A DNA stretch of 64,000 nt from assembly GCA_003008705.1 (NCBI GenBank), contig PDUO01000014.1:151608-215607 (forward strand). Reading direction: 5' to 3'. Shown one piece after another: positions 43,411 to 54,342 of the stretch (the first letter of the stretch is position 1; every line of letters starts with the position of its first letter). Under the pieces are notes generated by a model. The model worked only from the letters and a program-made list of their open reading frames with translations. It was not told the DNA's origin and searched no databases. This DNA comes from Pezicula radicicola. Its lineage: Eukaryota > Ascomycota > Leotiomycetes > Helotiales > Dermateaceae. The position numbers and the translations under genes were made by a program.

Positions 43411-44945
43411 CTAACAGCATCTCAACTCCTCACATCTCACTCCACAAACAATCTTACACTCATCACCACCCTCTCTTCTCCTCCTTAGCCCACCATCATT
43501 TCCCCCAGAAACATCATCACTAGCACGGTGACTCTGGCCGGCTAATTCTGGCTGTAGAGTAACAGAATGAATCCCATAAGCATGTAAACATTCCCCAATC
43601 AACTTCGCCTTACTCATAAAGGCACTCAGTGTCGAATCTGTCGTAACAACATGTACACTTGCTAGCGCAACCTTCTGATTGAGTCTCCAAACATGTAACT
43701 CATGAATACTACTAACACCCCTCACTTTCTCAATATCATGTCTGACATCGTCTAGGTTCAAACCCAACGGTACACTCTCAAGTAAAATAGAACCACTGTT
43801 CTTAATAACTGGGAATGCGGTGGCGAGAATAAGGAGGGAAATGGCCATCGAAATTCCTGGATCAGCATAGAACCGACCATCAAATTTGGCTTGCCAGATT
43901 ACGGCGCCGGCTATCATTACTCCGATGTTGTTTATTGCGTCCCCAACTACGTGGGTTAGTGCTGCGAGCATACCGAGGTCGCGTCCTGATTTTGCCATCA
44001 TTGAGTTAATGGCGTGGCGGTGGTCTTCGTGGGAGACGGAGGGTCGGCCCAGAGCTGTGAAGGCTCCATGGTTGTCGATGACTACCTCTGTCGGAGCTTC
44101 AGTCGCATGGTTATGCTCTGCTTCGTGACTATGGTCATGATCGTGGTTGTGTTCATGTTCAGATTCAGCTTCGTGAACGTGGCTATGTGTGTGACTGTGT
44201 TCTAGCTCATGCTCTTCTTCGCCGTGACCGTGGCCATGGCTGTGGTCATGATCATGCTCTGGAGATGATCAGTACCAGTACACAGAAACATAGCGCTAGA
44301 TACTTACCATGTAAGAAAATGCCACAGATTATGTTCAATGCAAGACCAACGCCTCCTACGATAAGAACCAGTTCTGGCTTGTCAATGCCTATGTTGACGT
44401 AGAATTAGTAAAAGTCAAGTCACTAGACTAGGGTTTACATACGTTCAAGAGAAACAAATCGCTCGATTGATTGTAAAAAGATGCTGATTCCAAGAGCGAA
44501 GAGAAATACGCCGTTGAAGAAGGCGCCTAGCATCTGAAGTCGTTGCCATCCGAAGGACAGACTCTCCGGCGAGTTTGGTCGTTGCGATATCTTCAATGCA
44601 GAAAGGGCTACAATAAATCCCACCAGGTCGTTCAACTGTAGGAGACATGTTAGGAGTTTTCTTAGTACACCTCACTTGAAGTGCCAAGTCATGTGACGAT
44701 ATCACGTACGTAATGGAAGGCATCAGCGATGAGGGCCAATGATCTTGTGTAGAAACCAACTATGTATTGTCGTTAGTGGCTAAATAAATAATACGTCATT
44801 CGTACTTGACGTTGAGAAGTAGCGATGACTTGCCAGAAATCTCTGCTACGAAGAAGCAAGATGAGATACTGATGATGAGCACCAGTCTCTGGGACTTGGT
44901 CAGACCATAGGTCTTGTCCGAGTGTGAATGTGAGTGTCCAGCCAT
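43411..44945 (-). CDS. ZRC1: Vacuolar zinc transporter, CDF family (ZRC1/COT1 type)
   Basis: Exons 44945-44834, 44759-44710, 44635-44443, 44388-44308 and 44258-43411 give 427 aa. It starts MAGHSHSHSDKTYGLTKSQR. TM2 has the zinc-site motif ALIADAFHYLNDLVGF (the H-x3-D signature of zinc-selective CDFs). A long His-rich loop (HDHDHSHGHGHG, HSHTHSHVH, HEHNHDHDHSH) separates TM4 and TM5, and TM5 carries THVVGDAINNIGV. The cytosolic C-terminal domain contains IHELHVWRLNQ. Family members exchange cytosolic Zn2+ for H+ into the vacuole and give zinc/cobalt tolerance. The first intron has a GC donor (G|GCAAGT), the only choice that yields EISVGFYTRSLALIADAF. The 3' end is Gly/Arg/Cys-rich. Confidence 0.92.
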
Positions 44946-46038
44946 CAGGACGAGAATCAGGTTATAATCCTGTTTTGAATAAAGAGAAAATGATGTAATA
45001 TCTCGGAGCTTCTGCAGTACTTCGTTGTGACTTCGCAACGATGTACGGAGTAAAGAGAAGGATGGAAGTGAGGATCAGATAAGGAGGAACAAAGATGGGG
45101 GCGAGCCTGAAAATGGCTCACTGTTAGACAACGGTTATTTGTTTGTTATTTGTTACAGCCGTGTACTGTACAGTAACATGGATACCGTGGCTAATGCAAG
45201 GTGGCTTCTCACTTCTTCTTCTTCTTCTTCCTCGATTCGGTCCTGTTTGTCTTGTGGATTGACAAGTGTAACGAGCAGCACAGCGAGTCGTTCCGTTTGT
45301 GTCTCTGAGAGGTGCCGTTGGAGTTTTATCGCCAGCAAGCGACGAAACCCCTGTCGTCTACGCTCGAGCCTACAGATCTCTCCTTTACAGTAGTGTAAAA
45401 GTCCATGGCGTGCACACATGCACACGGCACTTCAAACCTCAAAAGCCAAACGATTGCAACCATCTGACAGAAGCATTGTTGCTTGGCGATCTACAACTTC
45501 TGCTACACAACCCTTTATGCCGCAGATGCTTATTGTAACTGCTGCCAAGACCCTCAAGACATGTCAAAATGCGTTTCGTTTCAATCATGGCCCTGGCCTT
45601 AATGCCACCTCACATACCTCTCACCTTGATTCTTTTCCCTTACGTGCTTCTTTCTAAGCTACCCACTGTTCCAAGCCGGTGATTGAAACACTCTTCCCTT
45701 CTCCTTCCAACATATTCAGTTCCAATGACCCTCATGCATTTTGAATAGCCCAGTGGCCTATTCGCTGCTCCCGTCAAGGGCCATGTCCAACAATAGCGGG
45801 CGTACAGAGGCCTGTCGCCACATTCTGGATGTACATCTATCGACAGCCTCTTCGATGTTCAAGCCTCTTCATCTCGGATCTGATTCTTTCCATGTCAATA
45901 TCAATCTACGTCTCATCCAATTGAGTGAACCTCTGACACATTATACTATTCTACTTCTGTTTCAATAGGTCTTTGACAGTCACAACATCGGCAAATCTTT
46001 TCATATCCAACCTCTGCTCTATTTTCAGATCGTCCAAT
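44946..46038. promoter_or_regulatory. Shared divergent promoter of two CDF transporters
   Basis: 1.09 kb between two divergent start codons. It includes both 5' UTRs, a CTT microsatellite (about 45208-45232) and pyrimidine-rich stretches toward the plus-strand gene. No defined metal-response element is recognised. Confidence 0.6.
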
Positions 46039-47774
46039 ATGGCCGATGGCCACGGGCACGCAGCTCTAGGCAACGGCGTGCCTGCCAGTGTTGTCCAGAG
46101 TCTGGCAGCAGATGAAATACAGGCAGCCCTTCGACCATCGACTTCAGGCTCTGCAACTCAAGCAAATAACAATATCAGCGATGCAGGAAAGGGCACTCAC
46201 CGCTCACGGTCAAATGATCAGACCATTGGCTCAGAAACAACCGGCAATCCGGAAGACCCCTACTCTCTCTCGCCGTACAAACGAACTTCCACACAACTCA
46301 AAAGACAAAGCCTCCGAGTCGATCATCCTGCAGGTAAACCGAAAGAGCTCAAGAAATTCTACAACCGTCAGAATGAACTCATCGAATCATATCTCCAAAG
46401 CGGCAGCGAAGAAAGTGCGGCAGACGCTGACATGGTAGAAAATGGACCCAAGATAAAGTTTGCACAAAGGGGAAGTTTTACAGTCAACGTGTGTCTGTTA
46501 ATAATCCAGCTGTATGCTGCAATTTCAACAGGGTCACTTTCCTTGTTTGCCACAGCTGCAGATGCTTTTGTGAGTTTTAGATAGTCTGGTTAACACTGTA
46601 TGAACTCGATGCTGACGTCTGCCGCCAGATGGACGTTGTGAGTTCGACAATTATGCTTATCACCACAAGAATGGCGGCAAGACCTAGCATAGTCAAGTAC
46701 CCTGTAGTAAGTTCCAAATGCATGCCATTGAGGCAATAGCCGCTTACATGGGATGTAGGGAAGGAGACGTATGGAAATCATTGGGATAATTCTGTTCTGT
46801 GCTATTATGACTATCTTGGCCGTTGAACTCATTGTAGGTAGCAACCATTTCTTGTACATGTCAAATCCTGACACGCACTAGGTTGAATCAGCAAGATCAT
46901 TAGCGGCTGGACCAAAATCGGTAGAAAAGCTACAGATAATTCCTCTGATTTTCGTCGGCGTAGCCAGTAGGTTTTCAATGCCTATCCCAACTCGCATCTT
47001 GATCTGAAACCATGTGCTGTCTTTAGCAAAAGTGTCATGTTCGTCTATTGTTTCGCTCTCCGTCGTTATCCTGGAGTCCACATTTTTATGGTAAGATACT
47101 CATCATCTCTTGTACTTACTCAATCATCTAACACAACTACAGCTTGACCACCGAAATGACATTTTCGTCAACGTATTCGGTTTGACGATGTCCATTGTCG
47201 GACAACGTCTAGTCTGGTGGCTCGATCCCGCAGGTTCCATCTGCATCGCTACTCTAATTCTCTCCTCCTGGGTCTCTACGGCCTTCGAACAAGTCCCTAT
47301 GCTAGTAGGAGAATCAGCACCAACTGATTTTCTGAACAAATGTGTTTACCTTGCTGTAACGCACGATTCGAGAATCACTAAGATCGATACCGTAGGTTTT
47401 CCTTCCATCTTGCAAAGGCATAATATCTATAAAAGATTTAGCGATGCGAAATATGAGACAACAAGAAAATACTAACAACATCATAGGTACGCGCCTACCA
47501 TGCAGGCCAACAATTCTACGTAGAAATGGACATAATAATGGATGAAGAGACTCCACTCAAAGTCTCCCATGACGTCTCACAGATTCTACAACGAAAACTC
47601 GAAGGCTTCGCTGAGGTAGAACGTGCATTCGTGCATGTAGATTTCGAAGGTCAACATAGTGTTCTCGAAGAACATAAACCCCCATTTGATGAAGTAGAAC
47701 CTAGGAGACCGCTGATGGATCGTTTGAAGTTGGATCGGTTCAAGGTTTGGAGGAGGAAGGAGTCGCAGGCTTAG
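46039..47774 (+). CDS. Cation diffusion facilitator, DHRND-type (Mn/Fe-like CDF)
   Basis: Seven exons (46039-46569, 46629-46706, 46759-46833, 46882-46970, 47027-47090, 47143-47391, 47487-47774) give 457 aa. A Ser/Asn-rich cytosolic N-terminus of about 120 residues leads to GSFTVNVCLLIIQLYAAIST, the metal-site region LFATAADAFMDVVSSTIML (D-x3-D, with Asp instead of the His of zinc transporters), GRRRMEIIGIILFCAIMTI, the second site LDHRNDIFVNVFGL, and a cytosolic domain RAYHAGQQFYVEMDIIMDEE. The D-x3-D plus DHRND pair marks the fungal/plant Mn- or Fe-type CDF branch. The donor of intron 4 (GTTTTC at 46971) is weak, but it alone gives MFVYCFALRRYPGVH. A start at 45973 would add 22 residues. Divergent from the zinc transporter. 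Confidence 0.88.
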
Positions 47775-48675
47775 GCCCAGGGGCAGGTTGGTGGGGTTGT
47801 TGCTTCGTCTTCGTGACATATTATATCAGGGCATGTAATTGTATAAACAGTTGTATTATTGTATGTTTATTAATATTTCGGGTATTTAGTAATCACATTT
47901 ATAGAATATTGGAATCAAAAAGTTGCTGTTTACTTTTAATTATGAATAGTTTGCCTTTTACAATAAGTGAACCTTTTTTTCTATTTAAGTAAAGAAGGTA
48001 TTTATCATACATCAATAAACTCTTCCCTTTCTCCACAGTAAGCAATAGAGAATCCTCAAATTAACATCTATAGATACCTGGGGTAAAGAGCCTATTACTA
48101 CCTATTCTGCTTAGCATAGGAATATAGGTTCGGGAATAGAAAAATGAGCATCCAGGGTCTATATATAACCGCTTTACCTAAATACCAATACTCAAGAAGG
48201 ACTTTCTCTCAAAATAGACTGTTGGGGACAAGCCGATCTTCCATCTCAATCGCAATCTCCATGTCTATCTCCAACGAGGCGGGAAATAGTAAATTCGCAC
48301 TATTCTATTTTGCTACGTCCCTGTATTCTTCGGTAAAATGTGCATTTAGTTCTTACCTAGGTACATAGGTTATCTACATAGTGAATACCTACGATGAAGA
48401 GAACGTTTATATGGGAAGGTAGAAGGGCGGTCTAATTAATGTTACACAAGAAAAACCGCAGAAGTGAGACACAGCTTCACCAAATCCATCCCTTGCGGAG
48501 GAAAGTCTTTCCTCTTACATTTTCCGTACTGATCATAGAATACAAAAGGTCATAACTCTCTTTACAAAAAACGGGAGTAAACTTAATCAATTATAAGTAA
48601 CTGAGATCAAGTAATTACCTTAATTACCTAGCGAAGAGATCTCTACACTCACCACTTCGTACTATCACACCAACT

Positions 48676-49094
48676 ATGGCATCTATCTTGCAACTCCTTT
48701 GCCGTTCACTACCCAACCACATAAAGTCACCACTACATTCTCTTACTCGATATCCTCGCCATCACCTCCCAAATACACCACTAAACCAGCAAAGACCATT
48801 CGCAAAAACTTCAACACCAATCCCTCCCTTCCAATCCACTAAAACTACTAAACCAAGCCAACACTAACCCCTCAAACCCCAACAACATTTCCACATCAAT
48901 CAAGACCCTATATGCCACTTCTGTATACCAATATATATTCTACTACATAGGCGGAATCACCTTTCTCGGCGTAGGTATATTAATTTATAACCTCGTTGAA
49001 TACCTGCTTGGATATTATCGATTTATAAGCAAGGTACGAGAAGGCATTGATAGGGTTAAGATGAGAGTGAGGGAAGGAGGGAAGAGGGGTTGAG
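48676..49094 (+). CDS. Small mitochondrial-targeted membrane protein candidate, frame discontinuity
   Basis: ATG 48676 starts a Leu/Arg/Ser-rich, acid-free leader (MASILQLLCRSLPNHIKSPL) typical of a mitochondrial presequence, but this frame stops at 48867. The +1 frame is open from about 48780 to 49094 and encodes a membrane segment (YIGGITFLGVGILIYNLVEY) with a basic tail (RVKMRVREGGKRG). Joining needs either a one-base error near 48825 or a short intron (weak GTCACC donor near 48725 to CTAAACCAG at about 48782) that keeps phase. The combination of presequence, one helix and basic tail looks like an inner-membrane assembly factor, but I do not recognise it. Confidence 0.45.
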
Positions 49095-50889
49095 ATGGGG
49101 TTAGGCAGGGATTGTTTTTGGTGATGTTTTGGTAGTATTGGGGATAGGGGGAGGGGGTTAAGGGGTGGGTTAAGAGGTGAATGAGTCAATGAGGGGAGGT
49201 GGGGAGCTAGAGGGGGGTGAAGTTGTATTGTGGGGGGAGGATTTTTATTGTGAAATCTACTGGGTGTACTAGTGAAGGGAATGATGAAGGAGAGACAGGC
49301 GAAGATAAGTAATTGGTTAGGTGGAGATGTTTTGGGAGGGTTGGGTTGATAGGTACGAGTGAGAGTTGTGCGAGGCTCGCTGCGCGGACCTGTGTGCTGC
49401 ACATTTCTAGACTCCGATGTCTTATAAAAGCTTCAAATGCTGAGCCTCATTGTTGGACAAATTCCTGCCCTGTATCCTGATGTTCCTCAAATAATGTCGC
49501 CCTCGGTATACTGTAGAACTAGTAGCTAAGAATATCAAGTCGGTCTTGTGATTCCTGTGAAGTAGGAAATGCTTTTAGGATGCCTATGTGATCTTTTTGA
49601 TATTGGGAATCGATGATGTAAGGAAAGCTGTGGAGACTTTCTTCTACAAAGGTAGTTGCTTGAAGATTAACCTGAGTAAATAAAGGACAAGGTGATTTTT
49701 GAATGAAATCCTCTTCTGGGGATACTACAGTCTTACTAGTACTCACTGAGGAAACTGAAATTTGGAGGAACGCCAAAGACTCAGATCAAGTGAGTCACTT
49801 AAAGTATTTGAGTGCTTTAGTGTCCCAACTTCAATTTCCACTGCGAGCAGCCACAATACACTCACTCTTCCAGGACTGTAAAATATGCAGACCGGCCTTC
49901 AGGTGTGCAAAAAGTTTGAGTAAAGTTCCGCTGTACTGTTTTGTAGCATATAGAAATACGCAGCATATAAGTGACGCCTTTACTCTGTTTCTGGCCACAA
50001 GAGAGATGCGCATTTAAATGTCAAAATGTATTTCTTATTATTAGAGACTATACGTCTCTAATTCACGCCATCTCCCAGTAATATCATCTACTACTTGTAG
50101 TGTCTCATGGAGAGTTTCTAGTGCAATAGGTATATGTCTTACTTCCGGTTGCGTTTGACTAATCTGCAGGACCACAGAACCCCAAAATCCAGATCAAAGT
50201 ATCGAGCCGGCGTTCGTGGAAGTCATCTAGCAGCACTACTATAATATTCAATGATGTGAACGCCGTAGGACTGGGAACTGAGGGTCCATTTTGTTTCCTG
50301 GAAGGGAGACTATGGCTCGTAGCATCAGAGATGTGGCATGTATTCGAATCATTCTGACAGCAGGGGTTTATTTAGTCACACTTATAGCGTACAGTGCATG
50401 TATATTCTGCAGGTACATAGCGATTAGTATTTGTCCACAGTTTTGGGAACAGGTGCGGGGTTGTTATGGAGTACTGGTTTATATGTAGCCTGTCTTGGCT
50501 CAGGAAGTCTTGGCTCTCTTCCTCCCGCATTCTCCCGCATTTTTCTTGTCTGTTGTGGTAGCGATGGACTCAGTTCCAGGCACTGTATTGTGTTGCTCAG
50601 CCAGAGGATATTCAGGCAAGAGTCAGTATGGACATCTCAAGCCATTAAGAGATGGACGAAGGATTGTCAACGATATTGGCTTGCCTCATCTAGAGAGCGT
50701 CCACATTCAGCCACCTACTGCCGGCCAGAGTAATAGAGGAGGGTTCTTGAGTTTCCGAACGGCTACTTATCTTTTGGACGTTGAGAGAAGATAATAATAA
50801 GTGAGTGGCCAAACTACGTTCTAGCCAAACCTAAGTCTTCGTAGAAGCAACGTAAGCTGATAAACAGAGTAGCTTCTTGTTTTGTACAA

Positions 50890-51075
50890 GTGCTCGAGGA
50901 CTGCAGCAGCCAAGCTGGACCGAGTCACCCACTTGGTTTCAGTAACTCATCACAAACGATATTGACCGAAAAGAGGCAAATGGTTGTGTCTGTTCTTCAA
51001 AGGTTGCTAGAAACAAGGCGAGATCTGAAGCATCGTTTGATAGCATGGGAAGACAAGGAAAACATTAGCGAATAA
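50890..51075 (+). CDS. Hypothetical short ORF, possible last exon
   Basis: Sixty-one codons with a plausible amphipathic helix (KRQMVVSVLQRLLETRRDLK). The frame at 50495-50794 upstream may be an earlier exon, but no clear splice join was found. Low confidence. Confidence 0.25.
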   Translation: MLEDCSSQAGPSHPLGFSNSSQTILTEKRQMVVSVLQRLLETRRDLKHRLIAWEDKENISE

Positions 51076-51740
51076 CAATGCTAATGGTAGGTAGCCAAGA
51101 GGGGGAAATGAAACTGATGATAGACAATAGCTCAACCCCTCCATAAATTTGGATCTTGAATCGACCAATTGAAAGAGCCCATTCGAGTGAGTTACTGAGT
51201 TGCTCTCAGGAACTCAATGTGCTCCAAAGTAGCTTGAAGGAGGTATGACTTTAGTTAGGTTGAGTAAGAATAGATCACAGGACGAAAATATCAAAATTTT
51301 AGAGAGACACAGCGCTAGACTCAAAGTAGCCTCTCCGTTCTGGTGGTTGCTGGGATCACGACTGTCGTCATATTTGGCGTCTCTGCTTTGATCTTCTTGG
51401 AATGTTCTTGGCTGCACAACCCCCACCAAGTGTGAAATTTCTCAGCAGAACACCCATCAAAATTCCGTCAACTTAAGAAGAGATCCACGTCGCACAGAGA
51501 AAATCCCCCCATCTCTAAGTGGATAAGAAGGAAAACACCCAGATCTCACAAGAAAATCAGGTCAGGTACCGGATTACCTAATTCCGCTGTGGTCCACGCA
51601 CAAATTTCCATTTCAAATCTGTGCAAAGCAAGGTTCGTTATCGCCTCTTGGACTCCCTCCCGTTATCAACTTTCCCCCCTCAACAACATCACCACCACCT
51701 TGACTTGATCACACTAACCCAACAGATTCCAGCATACAAC

Positions 51741-53493
51741 ATGGCGTCGATATCAGCGAGCAGAGTTCCTGCTGCTGCTCCAGCAGATACCTCTTCTTCC
51801 CACCCATATACCTGCAATACTTGTCAAGTCGCCTTTCGAAACAGCGAGTTGCAGAGAGCGCATATGCGCAGTGACTGGCAGTGAGTCCCCAACACCCTGT
51901 GCCCACCCTGTGCTTATATCCTGATAACAATAACTACAGTCGTTACAACTTGAAGCGCCGTGTTACCCATCTCCCACCCATTGCGTCAGAAGTTTTTACC
52001 GAGAAAGTCATCCAAGCCCAAGCCACGACAACCGCCGCTGCAAGCAAAGCTACCTACGAGAGAACCTGCGACGTCTGTGTGCGAACATATTTCAGTGAAA
52101 ATGCATTCATAAACCATATCGGAAGCCAGAAGCACAAAGCGAAGCTTGCACAAGGAGGATCTGGACGTCATTTAGATGATGCTAGCTCCGTCATGAGTTC
52201 GACCTTCTCTCTCGGCGAGCCAATTGTTGTCAAGGAAGCTATCGATTCCGACGCTGAAGAGGAGTTCAACGAAGTTGTTGAGAAGATCAAGAAGACAAAC
52301 ATTAAAGATGCTCCACCAGCAACGAGAAGACCGTCTCGTCCACACCATTCCGCGGACACCGAAATGAAGGACGACGCATCAATCAAGACTGCTTCCTCTA
52401 TTACTGCTGTAGGCGATGAGGCTCCTGCTGAATTAACTGTAAAGCGTTGTCTGTTCTGCAACTACGAATCTCCTTCCGCTGAACTAAATGCATTGCATAT
52501 GGAGCGGATTCACAGCATGTTCATTCCTGAACGGCCATATCTAGTCGATTTAGAAGGCTTGATCGGTTCTCTGCAACAAAAGATTAACGAGTACCACGAA
52601 TGTCTATATTGTGGAAAATTGAAGCCAACGGTCTTCGGTTTGCAAACCCACATGCGGGACAAGGGCCATTGCAAAATTCCGTTTGGTACCGAAGACGAGC
52701 AATTGGAGATAGGCGAGTTCTACGACTTTACAAGCACATATTCTGATGTAGAAGAGGAGTCGGATGATGAAGATGAGTTACCAGGAAAGAAGAGCAGTGG
52801 AGGTGCTAAGTTGGGAGCTAGACGGAAGCCTACAAATGAGGATGGTGATGAAGAGATGGAAGATGGCGAGGGCTGGGAGACCGACAGCTCGGAATCTTCT
52901 CTTGATTCTGCAGACCTTACAGCCGTGCCACTTGAATCCCGAGCCCATCAGTATGAGAAACTGGACAAACATCCTCACCACTCACACGAAGACCCTCGGC
53001 CACACCGGAATAAGGATGGATTCCATTCTCACGCCCACAAACATGCCCACGCAGCTTTCTACACCGAATATGAACTGCACCTTCCATCTGGACGTACCGC
53101 TGGCCATAGATCACTGAATAAATATTACCGGCAAAACCTGCATAGTCATCCCTCGGCAGCTGAGAGGCAGGAGCAACTTGCCATTGAAGTAGCTAAGAGT
53201 TCTGATAATTCGGACGCTGAGGAAGAATCCCAGGTTGCTCGTCGTGAACGTGGCAGACAGCAGATGAGTCGTGCAAATGGCGGTCCAGGTATGTTGGGAG
53301 TCACCGCAGAGAAGAGGAAGGAAGTTGCAGCGGCCGAGAAGAGATCGAGAAAGGTTGAGGTGCGTGAGAGGCGAAAGTTCCAATGGGGAAATAACAAGCA
53401 AGCCAACTCACAAAAGCATTTCAGAGTAAGTCTCCTCTATCATTGGACTATAAATAGACCGCTAACCGTGCACAGGACCCTCTGCTCCAGTAA
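51741..53493 (+). CDS. REI1: Cytoplasmic 60S ribosome biogenesis factor REI1, C2H2 zinc-finger protein
   Basis: Exons 51741-51880, 51940-53425 and 53476-53493 give 547 aa. Four C2H2 fingers are visible: CNTCQVAFRNSELQRAHM (about 25-47), CDVCVRTYFSENAFINHIGS (about 84-107), CLFCNYESPSAELNALHMER, and CLYCGKLKPTVFGLQTHMRD ending in a Cys/His pair. Acidic linkers follow, then the conserved C-terminal part HLPSGRTAGHRSLNKYYRQN and a final QANSQKHFR-DPLLQ. In yeast, REI1 works on late cytoplasmic pre-60S particles, inserts its C-terminus into the polypeptide exit tunnel, and releases Arx1/Alb1. A His-rich insert (HPHHSHEDPRPHR, HSHAHKHAHAA) lies before the conserved tail. The last exon is only six codons including the stop. 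Confidence 0.93.
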
Positions 53494-54342
53494 TCAGTTT
53501 CTTCTTTTGCGTTGTCTGTGGATACTAAAAGTGCGCCGGAGATACTCATTATTGACTTTGTGGTGGTGATTAGCATGGCATTGCATGGCATTTGACATAG
53601 ACGGGGTCGAAAAATGAAATTTTTATCGTAACGACGGCTTCGAGGATGATCATGACGCTGAGCTACCTGTGAAAGAAGAGGAAGAAGAGGAAGACCAGGA
53701 CTGAGGAATCGAATATGATCAACACGGTGGGCTCATCTCTGAAATTTTCAATATTCTTGTGATGGAGCAGCGTAAGAAGCGGTGGGCATAAGCTGGACAA
53801 TGTGTGCTCTAGCCTCGTACAGCCTCGTCGTGCTCAATTAACAAGAGCAGTTCACAAGACCAAACCAATATCAATGTCGAGTGCTTCCACCAATCCCCAT
53901 GAGCAACGGACATCACAGAACCTAGCCCTATGCAAGAGTTTAACTTATTTCTAGTAGCATTCACTTTATATGAAGCTATTTGGTTTTCCTACCGTAGCCC
54001 CTTAAACCCTTAAACCGTTAAACCCTTTCGTCTGTTTGGTCGGCGGCTGTGAAATGATGTGCCGCGCTAGGGTCCTTCTGACCCCTGTTCGAATTTCCAT
54101 CTAGCATTCTGGGGACAAATTGAACTGCAGGCCCCTTGATCCCACCGTCGGAATCAATTTACTCCTTATTCCTTGAGCTGTTCCTCCTTAAGCTTACCAT
54201 ATATCGTGCTCCTTGTACTGCTCAGTCCTACAATTCTACAATTCTCAAAGAGCAACTTTAAGATCTGCCCAAGGTACAAGTACCAATGCAACCATAAATA
54301 CGCCGCGCTTCGCCAGCTCACCAGCGAACAAATATAGACAGG
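53494..54342. promoter_or_regulatory. Intergenic region with CCCTTAAA repeat and promoter of the next gene
   Basis: The 3' flank of REI1 contains an acidic-looking open stretch (53,640-53,705) without a start. At 53,996-54,030 three to four copies of a CCCTTAAAC/CCGTTAAAC unit occur. The rest is the promoter and 5' UTR of the zinc-finger/coiled-coil gene. Confidence 0.5.

Larger units (their letters stand above)
47775..51740. other. Long interval with only minor ORFs
   Basis: About 4 kb between two well-supported genes. It holds the small candidate genes listed at 48676 and 50890 and the REI1 promoter. G/A-rich plus-strand sequence at 49030-49360 produces long artificial frames on the minus strand. 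Nothing else is recognised. Confidence 0.5.

Noticed and set aside
48980..49404. 140-codon minus-strand Pro/Ser/His-rich frame
   Set aside because: Arises from G/A-rich plus-strand sequence; lacks protein-like pattern.
50431..50794. Overlapping frames of ~100 codons
   Set aside because: Two frames overlap with no domain; only a possible exon of a small gene, not supported.
54060..54110. tRNA-like GTTCGAATTTCC
   Set aside because: B-box resemblance only; no cloverleaf stems or A box.
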